DNA from: Verrucomicrobiota bacterium
GTDB taxonomy: Bacteria; Verrucomicrobiota; Verrucomicrobiia; Limisphaerales; JAEYXS01
Reading direction: 5' to 3'
Assembly: GCA_023431185.1 (NCBI GenBank)
Contig: JAEYXS010000112.1
Location: 1 to 64,000 of the forward strand
DNA length: 64,000 nucleotides
Below the pieces are notes generated by a model. That model did not search any database, was not told where the DNA came from, and saw only the letters and a list, made by a program, of their open reading frames with translations. Shown here in pieces: positions 6,493 through 14,850 of the stretch. Position 1 is the stretch's first letter. The number at the start of each line of letters is the position of its first letter. The translations under genes and the position numbers were made by a program.

Positions 6493-7695
6493 ATGCTCCC
6501 AACTGCCATCCCTCGCCCAAAACCTCACCGCCGTGATCTGTGTACCCGTGATGACAGTCTGGCCTCCTTGGGGCTGTTGGCCGGTCACTTGGCGCATGAT
6601 TTCAACAACCTGCTCGCTCCCATCCTCGGCTATGCGACCTTGATCAAGGAAGAGTTCCCCAGCGAGTCCACTGGCCAGCAATTCGCCACCTCACTTGAAA
6701 CCGCCGCGCGCAGGGCCGAAAAAATTCTCGAACAGACTCTGTTGGCCACCCGTCCTCAAAGACGCTTCTCCCCGCAGGAACTGTCCTTCGATCAGCTCAT
6801 CGCCGCCGAAGCCGCCAATTGGCGGGCCGAACTTCCCGCGACCGTCGGCATCGACCTGCAGGTACAGACCGTTCCTTGCACCTTGGTCGCGGATGAGTAT
6901 CACTGGCGGGTGGCGCTCCGGCACCTCTTGAACAATGCCCGCTACGGTTGTGCCATCGGCGGACACATTTCCATCCGCGTCGAAATCGTGGGCCTTTCCG
7001 CCGCAGAACGGGCTGACTTGGGTCTCCCCGAGGGCCCGGCCATTCGCCTAAGCGTGTCCGATGACGGTTTTGGCATGCCACCCGAGGTCAGTGCGAGGGC
7101 TTTCGAACCCTTCTACACCAACCGGCCTAAGGGTGCCGCTCAAGGTTTGGGTCTGACCGCCTGCCACAGCATCACCTATCTGCATGGTGGCCAAATCGAC
7201 TTAACCTCAACCTTGGACAAAGGGACGCTGGTGACCATCTGGTTGCCGCAGCAGTTCCTTGTCCCAAAGCTAACTGCCACAGCACCACCCGACACTGCCA
7301 GCCGCCAGCAGGCAACCGCCCCGGGCCTGCGCAAACGCGTCCTCATGGTGGATGACGATCCGCTCGTGCGTGAAGTGATCAAGGCCGCCCTCATCAAAGC
7401 TGGCTATGAAGTGCTGACGGCTGATGACGGTCAGGCCGCTTGGAAGATGTTCTCCCGCTTTCACCGTGAACTCAGCGCCGTCCTCAGTGATTTCCGCATG
7501 CCCATCATGGATGGGGTGCAGTTGCTGAAGCAGATGCGTGAGTTGAATCCCGGCGTGCCCGTCCTGCTGCTGTCCGGAGATGTCTCCGGCGATCTGGAAA
7601 ACAAGCTCAAAGAACATCATCTCTGGGTGGATGTCATCCCCAAGCCCTGCCCTTTGAACAAACTGATCGCGCAGATTGACCAGTTGCCCGCCTGA
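6493..7695 (+). CDS. soluble hybrid histidine kinase (HisKA-HATPase-REC), 400 aa
   Basis: Only about 25 residues precede the H-box LAGHLAHDFNNLLAPILGY (phospho-His at 35), so there is no sensor or membrane domain. The ATPase part shows the N-box HLLNNARYG, the G1 box VSDDGFGMP and the G2 box GLGLTACH. A C-terminal receiver domain (about 280-400) has MVDDDP, the phospho-acceptor in LSDFRMP and a Lys in IPKPCP. HDFNN H-boxes belong to the HisKA subfamily common in hybrid kinases. It likely signals to the preceding CheY-like protein; the input is unknown. Its stop codon directly abuts the stop of convergent rpoD. Confidence 0.9.
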   Translation: MLPTAIPRPKPHRRDLCTRDDSLASLGLLAGHLAHDFNNLLAPILGYATLIKEEFPSESTGQQFATSLETAARRAEKILEQTLLATRPQRRFSPQELSFDQLIAAEAANWRAELPATVGIDLQVQTVPCTLVADEYHWRVALRHLLNNARYGCAIGGHISIRVEIVGLSAAERADLGLPEGPAIRLSVSDDGFGMPPEVSARAFEPFYTNRPKGAAQGLGLTACHSITYLHGGQIDLTSTLDKGTLVTIWLPQQFLVPKLTATAPPDTASRQQATAPGLRKRVLMVDDDPLVREVIKAALIKAGYEVLTADDGQAAWKMFSRFHRELSAVLSDFRMPIMDGVQLLKQMRELNPGVPVLLLSGDVSGDLENKLKEHHLWVDVIPKPCPLNKLIAQIDQLPA

Positions 7696-9633
7696 TCAGA
7701 TCTGCAGTCCCTGCGCCTCGATGAAGCCCTGCAACTGGCGGATGCGCGTGGGATGCCGCATTTTCCTCAATGCCTTTGCCTCGATCTGCCGGATGCGTTC
7801 GCGCGTCACCTTGAACTGCTTGCCCACCTCCTCCAGCGTCCGCGCATAGCCATCCCCCAGTCCGAAACGCAGTTCCAGCACCTTGCGCTCGCGCTCGTTC
7901 AGGCTGTCCAGCACGTTGCCCATGCGGTCTTTCAAGAGACTGTAGCTCGTCACATCCGAAGGATTCTGCGCCGCCTTGTCCTCGATGAAATCACCGAAAC
8001 TGGTGTCATCACTGTCGCCTACGGGTGATTGCAACGAGATGGGCTGCTGCGCCATTTTCAAGATGGCCCGCACCCGTTCCACCGGCAGATTCATATCATC
8101 GGCCACTTCCTCCGGCGTGGGCTCGCGACCAAAATCCTGCACCAGTTGCTTCTGCACGCGCATCAGCTTGTTGATCGTCTCGATCATGTGTACCGGAATG
8201 CGGATGGTGCGCGCCTGATCCGCGATGGACCGGGTGATCGCCTGCCGGATCCACCAAGTCGCATACGTGGAGAACTTGTAACCGCGCCGATACTCAAATT
8301 TCTCCACCGCCTTCATGAGCCCCATGTTGCCTTCCTGGATCAGATCAAGGAAGGACAGCCCGCGGTTCGTGTATTTCTTGGCGATGGAGATGACGAGGCG
8401 GAGGTTGGCTTCCACCATTTCCGTCTTGGCCTGCAACGCTTTGGCCGACCACTCCAGCAATCCTTGATAAAGCTTCAGGTAAGCACCCGCCGGCATCCGA
8501 ACAAAATCTTCCAAGGCTTGGATCTTCTTTACCTCCCCCTGCATGATCATTTGCACCTGCGCCGATTTTCGCTGCTTCTGCAAATCGGCGATCACTTTGC
8601 GGCTGGCCTGGATCTTGTCGCGGATGTTTTCCGCCACCACCGTCATCTCCTCGATGACCTTCTGCTTGTAGAAAAACTTGCCAAACGTCCGCTGCAGTTT
8701 TGCATCCAGCCGCTGGAATTCCAGCTCCAGCCGGGTGATTTTGGCGGCCTTGCCGGTCGCCTCGTTCCATTTGGCATACGCGTGGTCCACCTGCTGATCC
8801 AGCGCCCGCACATCCTTCACCAGCTTGCGCAAAGCCTTGGTATGCTTCTCCCGGCCTTCGATCTTCCTGTCCTGGATGACCCGATCGAAACGCTCCTTCG
8901 GCGGCTCACAGATCAGTTTCTCCGCCAGCGCGATGTGCTCTTTCCCCGCAAAACCGAAACTGTGGATGATCCGTGTGACCTCATTTTCCGCATCCTCAAT
9001 CCGCTTGGATATCGCCACCTCCTGCTCTCGTGTCAGGAGCGCCACCTGTCCCATCTGTTTGAGATACATCCGGACAGGATCATCCAGGATGTCCATCTTT
9101 CCCTTCTCAAATTCCTCCTCCGGCTCCGCCTGCTTCACCTGGTCCACCTCCGCCTGATCCACGATATCCACCTCCAGCCCGCGCAACCGGCTGCACACCT
9201 CTTCAAGGTCTTCCCGGGTGACGAGATTATCGGGCAGGGCGTCGCTGATGTCCCCGTGTGTCAGGTAGCCCTGCTCTTGCGCCAATCGCAGCAACTCCTT
9301 CAGCTTTTCCGTCAGATCCACTCCGGCCTGACTGCGGAACGGCTCGGCGACATGCAGTGCGCCATCACCATTGACTGGCGGGATGGGAGCCGCCACCAAG
9401 GCCGCCACCAGTCCGGCTGGCGACATGTCCTCCGGTGCGGCTCTGCGGGCCGTCGGCACCGCGACCTTGGGCTTGGCCGACACCTTTGCCTTGACGGCCT
9501 TGCCCCCTTTCGCCTTGGCCTTCAACGGTTTCTTGGCTGCTACAGGTTTGGCCTTGCGCACCGCTTTCGGGCGCTTGGGTTTGGCAGCTTTTCTGTGAAC
9601 GACCTTTTTTGCTTTGGCTTTGGACTTGGCCAT
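7696..9633 (-). CDS. rpoD: RNA polymerase primary sigma factor, 645 aa
   Basis: Domains in order: a Lys/Ala/Pro-rich extension (1-70), sigma region 1.1 (about 105-165), region 1.2 with DDPVRMYLKQMGQVALLT, a long non-conserved helical region, region 2 with NLRLVISIAKKYTNRGLSF and YKFSTYATWWIRQAI (core binding and -10 recognition/melting), region 3, and region 4 with the helix-turn-helix VTRERIRQIEAKALRKMRHP. This is a complete primary sigma-70. The N-terminus (KAKAKKVVHRKAAKPKRPK and on) looks like histone H1 or chlamydial Hc tails and is not part of the standard family. The gene is monocistronic; its promoter lies in the 120-base gap before the PQQ protein. Confidence 0.97.
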   Translation of the reverse strand: MAKSKAKAKKVVHRKAAKPKRPKAVRKAKPVAAKKPLKAKAKGGKAVKAKVSAKPKVAVPTARRAAPEDMSPAGLVAALVAAPIPPVNGDGALHVAEPFRSQAGVDLTEKLKELLRLAQEQGYLTHGDISDALPDNLVTREDLEEVCSRLRGLEVDIVDQAEVDQVKQAEPEEEFEKGKMDILDDPVRMYLKQMGQVALLTREQEVAISKRIEDAENEVTRIIHSFGFAGKEHIALAEKLICEPPKERFDRVIQDRKIEGREKHTKALRKLVKDVRALDQQVDHAYAKWNEATGKAAKITRLELEFQRLDAKLQRTFGKFFYKQKVIEEMTVVAENIRDKIQASRKVIADLQKQRKSAQVQMIMQGEVKKIQALEDFVRMPAGAYLKLYQGLLEWSAKALQAKTEMVEANLRLVISIAKKYTNRGLSFLDLIQEGNMGLMKAVEKFEYRRGYKFSTYATWWIRQAITRSIADQARTIRIPVHMIETINKLMRVQKQLVQDFGREPTPEEVADDMNLPVERVRAILKMAQQPISLQSPVGDSDDTSFGDFIEDKAAQNPSDVTSYSLLKDRMGNVLDSLNERERKVLELRFGLGDGYARTLEEVGKQFKVTRERIRQIEAKALRKMRHPTRIRQLQGFIEAQGLQI

Positions 9634-9753
9634 AGTTACCTCAGTTCAACGGGTCTGCTCCATCTGCCCAATCACTGGGCAATATCTTGGGTCCGCCCCT
9701 GCAGGTCAAGTGACGCACCCAAATTTTCCTGGCCGCCGGTTGCGTCCTTCAGC

Positions 9754-10965
9754 TCAGCGGCTTGCCTCCACGCACACCAGGTCACCCCTGGCGTTGCGGG
9801 CAAAAATCTTTCCATTCGCCAGCACCGGGGCAGTCCAGCATTTGCCCCCCAGCACCTGAGCCCGGGCGAGCGGTTTGAAGGCTTCCGGCGTCGCTTCCAC
9901 CACCAGCAATTCGCCCTTTTCGCTCAACACAATCAATTTGTTGTTGGCCGCCGCACTCAACGCCCCCACTCCCAGCCCACCCTGTTTCCACTTCACTTCG
10001 CCGCTGCGCAAGTCCAGACACCGCAAATCACCTGGTTTGCCCGCCGAGCCATGGAACACATACATGTGATCCTGAAACAACACTCCGGCGTTCATGTGCA
10101 CCCGCGTGTCTTCCGAGCGCCACAACACTTCCGGGCGGCCATCCAGTATCTTCAACAGCAACCCCGGCTGGCTGTGTGAGGACAGGAAAATACGCCCGCC
10201 ATAGATCAGCGGGTCCGTCGCATTCGTGTCATACTCCGTCTGGAAGGGAAACCGCCAGAGTTCCTTCCCATTCTTCATATCCACCGCCACCAGTTCGCGA
10301 TGCGACAAAATCAATGCTGGCCGCTGCTGGCTGGCACTGAACGGCATCGGTGAGGCATAAGCCGCCGGCCCATTCGTGGAGGCCCAGAGAACTTTGCCAT
10401 TCATTTTATTGATGGCCACCCCCGCGCTGCCCATGTTCAAGATCAGCGACCGTCCTTCCACCAAGGGTGCGCCCGCAAAACCCCATTCCGGCACTTTGGC
10501 TCCCACTTCCTGCGCCAAATTCTTCTGCCACAAAATCTTTCCCGTGCCCGCATTGAAGGCAAACATCTCCCCCTGCCGCCCCAGCACGTAAGCGACCTCG
10601 CCGTCAATCGTCGGGGTCGTGCTCGTGCCTCCTTCGTAATAATGCGCGTTCAGCGGTTCCGGATAACTGTGTTTCCAGATTTCCTTTCCGCTGCTCGCAT
10701 CCAGGCAATAGACCGTGGCCGTGTCCCCTTCACTGCCCAGCGTGAAGACCCGTCCATTCGCCACCGCCACGCTCGAAAACCCCTGCCCCACAGAGGCTTT
10801 CCACAACCGCTTGGGTCCATTGGCCGGCCAGTTCCAGCTCCAGCTGGTTTCCGCCGAGATGCCATTCTGATGGGGACCGCGAAACCGGGGCCAGTCGTCT
10901 GCCCGCACCATGCCTGCGAGCAGCAGGCAGAGCACGGCTGCGATGAGGCAGCGGTGGTGAGACAT
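9754..10965 (-). CDS. secreted PQQ-type beta-propeller protein, 403 aa
   Basis: Start ATG 10965 gives a Sec signal peptide (MSHHRCLIAAVLCLLLAGMVRA). The start of the longer frame adds 25 residues before it. The mature protein starts DDWPRFRGPHQNG, then shows repeated propeller blades with the signature G-x-x-x-W (SGKEIWKHSYPE, TGKILWQKNL, NGKVLWASTN, NGKELWRFPF, SGEVKWKQGG). WPRFRGP-type proteins are common in Planctomycetes and Verrucomicrobia. Binding of PQQ itself is not shown; BamB-like scaffolding or dehydrogenase roles are both known for the fold. It lies 71 bases downstream of the PPC-domain gene on the same strand. Confidence 0.88.
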   Translation of the reverse strand: MSHHRCLIAAVLCLLLAGMVRADDWPRFRGPHQNGISAETSWSWNWPANGPKRLWKASVGQGFSSVAVANGRVFTLGSEGDTATVYCLDASSGKEIWKHSYPEPLNAHYYEGGTSTTPTIDGEVAYVLGRQGEMFAFNAGTGKILWQKNLAQEVGAKVPEWGFAGAPLVEGRSLILNMGSAGVAINKMNGKVLWASTNGPAAYASPMPFSASQQRPALILSHRELVAVDMKNGKELWRFPFQTEYDTNATDPLIYGGRIFLSSHSQPGLLLKILDGRPEVLWRSEDTRVHMNAGVLFQDHMYVFHGSAGKPGDLRCLDLRSGEVKWKQGGLGVGALSAAANNKLIVLSEKGELLVVEATPEAFKPLARAQVLGGKCWTAPVLANGKIFARNARGDLVCVEASR

Positions 10966-11036
10966 GCCGCTGAGGTAGCCAGCCCGCGCTTGCTTGTCAA
11001 TGGCAACCCGTTGCCCGACCCTATGTTTCGCTTGCC

Positions 11037-12653
11037 TCATGGCGACGACTTCGGCTTCTCTGCCGCCTCCTCAGGTTTCGCCTTGATGGCCACCGTGATC
11101 CAACCGTCCAAGGTCGTCGCCATCGTGGAGGACGTACCCCATTGATTGGTCAAACTGCTATAAGTCTGCACCCGGCCACCCACCGGCTTGATGCTCTCCA
11201 CCCGGACTTGGTAAATGCTCCCCGGTAACAGGCTGGCGTCCGCTTTGAATTGCAACGTCGCCTCCTTCTTCTTCGCTTCGATGACCGCCTTGGACAAAGT
11301 CAACCCTTCCACCTTCGGCTCGATGGCAAACTCAATCGCCTCGTCATACCCTGCTCGCACCACGCCCACCTTGAGATCCGCCGTGCCGCCTTGGGCCACG
11401 ATCACTTTGCCCGTTTCATTCGTCACCACAAAGGCAGTCTTGGACGGCTGGATGCTCAACCGGTATCCTTGCTCCGGTCCGCTGAGCCGCGCGATATGGC
11501 TCACCCGCAGGAACAGTTTTCCCTCCTCACTGGCCGTCGCTTCCAAGCCGCCTTCATCTTCAGCCGCCACTTTGCTCGTCGCCAATTCCTTGCCGTCGGC
11601 ACTGTGCGCGCTCAATTTCACATCGGAGGGCAGCCCCAAGCGCCTTGTCTGCGCCTGCACCCGGAACTTCTCGCCCTTCTTCGCCTCCCACGCGAACCAG
11701 TCCTCATCACCCGTCCGCTCAAATCGCCCAAACACGTCGGCGGTTCCTGGCAAAGCATTCGCCTTGGCTGGCTGATCATTCGGCTCCGCCTCACTCTGCA
11801 CATCCGTGGCTTCCAACGGTATCGTTACCAACGCCGCCGGCTTGCCCGCTGCCAGACGCGGCGCGTGCCATTGCGCGATGCCCGGCGGCGAGGGTTGACT
11901 GGCCAATCCCTTGCTCATCGCATCCGGCCCGTACCAGACCGGTTCTCCCTTCGCATTGTGATAAACAAAATTCAACTGTGGGATATCCCCCAAACGCAAC
12001 GCATACACATGCTGGTCACCGCCCTGGTAAAAGCTGTCCCGCACCTCGATGATGATGGTCTGCTCCCCCTTCGCAGTATAACGAAGGCGGCTGTCCTTCC
12101 CCAAGCCCGGCTCATCTTCATTGAAGGCCAGTTGCCGTCCCTGCTCATCCAGCACCCGGATCAACGGATCCAGCTTCGAGAGCAGGCGCTGCGCCAGCAC
12201 CTCCATCGTGACCGCTTCGCCCGCCGCCAGCCTCACTTTGTAGAACTCGCTTTTGTTCGCCTGGATGGTGCCCGTCAGGATCGCTGCCCCTTTCAGCTCA
12301 AACGCCTTGGCGCGCGAATCATTGCTGCGATCCTTCCGTGCCAACAAAGGCAAATCATCCACAATGATGGTTTGCCAGGGTGTGATGGTGTCTCCCGTGA
12401 AGGCGCGCAAAAAATGGATTCCCGGCGGTGTTTCCTTCACCGGACGCATCCACGTTTCCTGCTCCTTGCTCTCCATCTCAATCGGGAAACTCGTCCAGAA
12501 CTTCACCTCTGTCAGCAGCTTGTTCGCCGCACCTTTGGATATCGTCCACTCGCCCGGCTTCAGCACCATCGGTTCATTCGGCAATCGCTCCTGGGCACAC
12601 AATACCACGTTGATTCCCATGCTGAAAACAACCGCCCAGACCCCTTTTGTCAT
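11037..12653 (-). CDS. secreted protein with PPC (pre-peptidase C-terminal) domains, 538 aa
   Basis: ATG 12653 is chosen because MTKGVWAVVFSMGINVVLCAQ is a good signal peptide; ATG 12686 is also possible. Two jelly-roll PPC-like modules are visible: about 120-230 (ILTGTIQANKSEFYKVRLAAGEAVTMEVLAQRL with DPLIRVLDEQGRQLAFNEDEP) and about 290-400 (DVFGRFERTGDEDWFAWEAKKGEKFRVQ). A C-terminal beta-sandwich follows. No peptidase domain is present. In this phylum PPC proteins usually sit beside DUF1501 genes, as here (53 bases after it); the pair is thought to be exported, with unknown substrate. Confidence 0.75.
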   Translation of the reverse strand: MTKGVWAVVFSMGINVVLCAQERLPNEPMVLKPGEWTISKGAANKLLTEVKFWTSFPIEMESKEQETWMRPVKETPPGIHFLRAFTGDTITPWQTIIVDDLPLLARKDRSNDSRAKAFELKGAAILTGTIQANKSEFYKVRLAAGEAVTMEVLAQRLLSKLDPLIRVLDEQGRQLAFNEDEPGLGKDSRLRYTAKGEQTIIIEVRDSFYQGGDQHVYALRLGDIPQLNFVYHNAKGEPVWYGPDAMSKGLASQPSPPGIAQWHAPRLAAGKPAALVTIPLEATDVQSEAEPNDQPAKANALPGTADVFGRFERTGDEDWFAWEAKKGEKFRVQAQTRRLGLPSDVKLSAHSADGKELATSKVAAEDEGGLEATASEEGKLFLRVSHIARLSGPEQGYRLSIQPSKTAFVVTNETGKVIVAQGGTADLKVGVVRAGYDEAIEFAIEPKVEGLTLSKAVIEAKKKEATLQFKADASLLPGSIYQVRVESIKPVGGRVQTYSSLTNQWGTSSTMATTLDGWITVAIKAKPEEAAEKPKSSP

Positions 12654-12706
12654 CCGCCCGCAACTGTCGCTCAATCCCCACATCACATCACATCCCCTAA
12701 AATTTA

Positions 12707-14113
12707 TTACGCCATGATGTCCATGATTGGCTTGCCCGTTGTGATCGCCAAGGGCCGCCCCGACGCGTCATGCACTTCCGTATGTGGATCGATCCCCAGC
12801 AGGTAATACATCGTCGCCGCGATGTCATCCGGCCGCACCGGATTCTCCGCCGGATATGCGCCGTTCTTGTCCGAAGCGCCGTAGATATGCCCGCGCTTGA
12901 TGCCACCACCCGCCAGCAACACCGAGTAACACTGCGGCCAATGGTCGCGGCTCACATCCTTGTTGATGAACGGCGTCCGCCCGAACTCGCCCATCCAGAC
13001 CACCAAAGTGGAATCCAGCATCCCCCGCTCTTCCAGATCGATGAGCAACGTCGGCAACGTCTGGTCCGTCATCGGCAGATGATACTTCTGGATGATCGGG
13101 AACATCCGGGTGTTATCGAACCCATGCGTGTCCCAGCCGCCTGACGTATCACTGCGCCCGCCGATGCTCGAAGAAAAATAGACCGTCGTGAATTTCGCCC
13201 CCGCTTCCGTCAACCGCCGCGCCAGCAGGCAGCTTTGCCCGTAGGTCGAGCGCCCATACGAATCACGCACTTTCTGAGGCTCCGCCGCGATGTTGAACGC
13301 ATCCCGCAGTTGCGTGGAGTCCAGCATCCCGAACGCCTTCTCATAATACGCATCCAGCCCCTTCGCCGTCGCCGAGATCTCGTTCAATCGCGACTGCTTG
13401 TCGATGATCTGCTGCAACTGCCGCCGGTCCCGCAAACGCTCCATCGAGAGATTGGACGGCAGGCTCAGTTCCGGCAGCGCAAAGTTCGCGGAGTTCGGAT
13501 CCTGCGTGAAGAGATACGGGTCATGCTCCTTGCCGAGAAAGCTCGCATGTTGTCCCGGCGTCACCGAACCGTCCGAGATCACATACGGATACGCAATCGA
13601 AGTGGGCATCTCCCCGCGATTCGGCGCCAAGGCATCCACCACCGACCCATAGGCAGGGAAAAGCTCGATCGAATCCCGCAACCGCTGGTCATCCACCACC
13701 GGCGAACGCCCCGTCAGCGCGTAATACCCGGCCGAGTTGTGGTTCTTCATGTTGTGATAGACCGACCGCACGACCGTTACCTTGTCCATCACCTTCGCCA
13801 GCCGCTCCAGCCCCTCGCACAGATGCAGACCAGGCACCGATGTCTTGATTGCTGAAAGCGGTCCCCGCACCCCCTCCGGCGCATTAGGCTTCCGGTCAAA
13901 CATATCCACATGACTCGGGCCACCCCATTGAAAAAGAAAAATGACCGACTTCGCCTTCGACTTAAGCGTCTTTTTGATCGCCTCCGCCCGCAAAAGCCCC
14001 GGCAACGTCATCCCCAACATACCCAGCCCGCCCACCTTAAGTATCTGGCGGCGTGACATTTGCGTTTGCAAGTAGCTATTGCAAGCCGATGTACGTGGTC
14101 GATTCTGGCTCAT
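12707..14113 (-). CDS. DUF1501 family protein, Tat-exported, 468 aa
   Basis: The N-terminus holds SRRQILKVGGLGMLGMTLPGLL, a twin-arginine leader. The body has the DUF1501 landmarks KSVIFLFQWGGPSHVDMFD, VVRSVYHN, HNSAGYYALTG, GGWDTHG and VVWMGEFGRTP with HWP. DUF1501 is related to the sulfatase/alkaline-phosphatase fold and is abundant in Planctomycetes and Verrucomicrobia; its reaction is not established. The start could be the ATG of MSRRQIL, 18 codons downstream. It is first in a probable operon with the PPC protein and the PQQ-propeller protein. Confidence 0.9.
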   Translation of the reverse strand: MSQNRPRTSACNSYLQTQMSRRQILKVGGLGMLGMTLPGLLRAEAIKKTLKSKAKSVIFLFQWGGPSHVDMFDRKPNAPEGVRGPLSAIKTSVPGLHLCEGLERLAKVMDKVTVVRSVYHNMKNHNSAGYYALTGRSPVVDDQRLRDSIELFPAYGSVVDALAPNRGEMPTSIAYPYVISDGSVTPGQHASFLGKEHDPYLFTQDPNSANFALPELSLPSNLSMERLRDRRQLQQIIDKQSRLNEISATAKGLDAYYEKAFGMLDSTQLRDAFNIAAEPQKVRDSYGRSTYGQSCLLARRLTEAGAKFTTVYFSSSIGGRSDTSGGWDTHGFDNTRMFPIIQKYHLPMTDQTLPTLLIDLEERGMLDSTLVVWMGEFGRTPFINKDVSRDHWPQCYSVLLAGGGIKRGHIYGASDKNGAYPAENPVRPDDIAATMYYLLGIDPHTEVHDASGRPLAITTGKPIMDIMA

Positions 14114-14485
14114 GACTCTCTTAATTCGACGTTTTCACACCCTGATTCCTTCAACGAACTTCTTCTGCGTATCCGGGCGCAAAAAAGCATTGGTGACTCA
14201 TCACCACTACCATTATCAGACGCCCTCATGCAAGGCACGGTTACCCTCATTTTCACCCCCGTAATCGTTCTCGTCGTCGTCCTGAACCCCGCACCTTTTG
14301 GTCGGAGCGTCCTCGAATCCCTCTTCTCGTTCTTCATACCTCGCACCTTACCAGTTCCAGTATGACATCCGCTGTCATACTGGAAAAATATTTGAAAATA
14401 ATTTTTCCGCTCAGAATTGAAAACCAATAGGCAACCACCCCCTTCCCTCCCTCTCACTTTCTTGCAATCTTCTATCCCCTTGTTT
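14114..14485. other. intergenic region between DUF1501 operon and NTase pair
   Basis: No gene is supported. It contains promoters for two divergent units and a strong palindrome at 14355-14385. It also holds a CGTTCTCGTCGTCGTCCTGAACC tract near 14266, a low-complexity stretch. Confidence 0.5.
14355..14385. repeat. 31-base perfect palindrome with TCCGC loop
   Basis: Left arm TTCCAGTATGACA, loop TCCGC, right arm TGTCATACTGGAA: 13 pairs with no mismatch. The inner part GACATCCGCTGTC is the same core seen in tRNA-like copy 4, and copies 2 and 3 have GACATCCGATGTC. A/T-rich sequence follows on the plus strand (AAAATATTTG), but there is no gene upstream on that strand to terminate. It may be a mobile palindrome or a small structured RNA. 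Confidence 0.7.
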
Positions 14486-14502
14486 CGCCAGTTTGTCTGG
14501 CG
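14486..14502 (+). promoter_or_regulatory. inverted repeat upstream of NTase pair
   Basis: CGCCAG-TTTGT-CTGGCG, a 6-bp perfect inverted repeat ending 12 bases before the ATG of the 111-aa protein. The position suits an autoregulatory operator, as found for many toxin-antitoxin operons. No ribosome site is visible between it and the start. Confidence 0.4.
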
Positions 14503-14514
14503 CATACTTGATAC

Positions 14515-14850
14515 ATGGTCAAGCTGGTTGATAATAACCGCGAAGAAATGCGCTCCTTCTGGGATTTGATTGCCGGAAAGATCCGCACCTCTCCCGCTGC
14601 CATCGACGTCGCCCGGCAAAACATCGTGCGCTGGCTCGCCCAAGGACAAAGCGCTCCCCACCGTCTCATCGAATGGGATGCCCTCCTTGCTGCGGCGCAG
14701 ACCGACGAAGCCGGTCTCACCCGGCTGCTGCACACTCTGACTAGCGACGACGAGCAAAGCCGTCGTCTCCGCGACTTCCACCCTTTCGCTGGCATACTCA
14801 CCCGGGAAGAACGCCGTCGCACCAAAGAACTATGCGGCTACCGGCATTGA
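14515..14850 (+). CDS. hypothetical protein, possible partner of the DUF6036-type NTase, 111 aa
   Basis: A soluble, helical protein with no recognised domain, rich in Arg and Leu (ARQNIVRWLAQGQSAPHRLIEW, TREERRRTKEL). It overlaps the next gene by 19 bases, a strong sign of translational coupling. An inverted repeat lies just upstream. The arrangement small helical protein plus minimal nucleotidyltransferase is common in toxin-antitoxin systems of the MNT/AbiE type, so it may be the partner, but no family match is claimed. Confidence 0.65.
   Translation: MVKLVDNNREEMRSFWDLIAGKIRTSPAAIDVARQNIVRWLAQGQSAPHRLIEWDALLAAAQTDEAGLTRLLHTLTSDDEQSRRLRDFHPFAGILTREERRRTKELCGYRH

Noticed and set aside
8029..10179. 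716-codon open frame antisense to rpoD and the PQQ-propeller gene
   Set aside because: Spans two genes with clear family motifs on the other strand; its product is His/Leu/Arg-rich low-information sequence typical of antisense frames in GC-rich DNA.
11250..12806. 518-codon frame antisense to the PPC-domain gene
   Set aside because: No domain character, Arg/His/Gln-rich composition; the opposite strand encodes a recognisable secreted protein.
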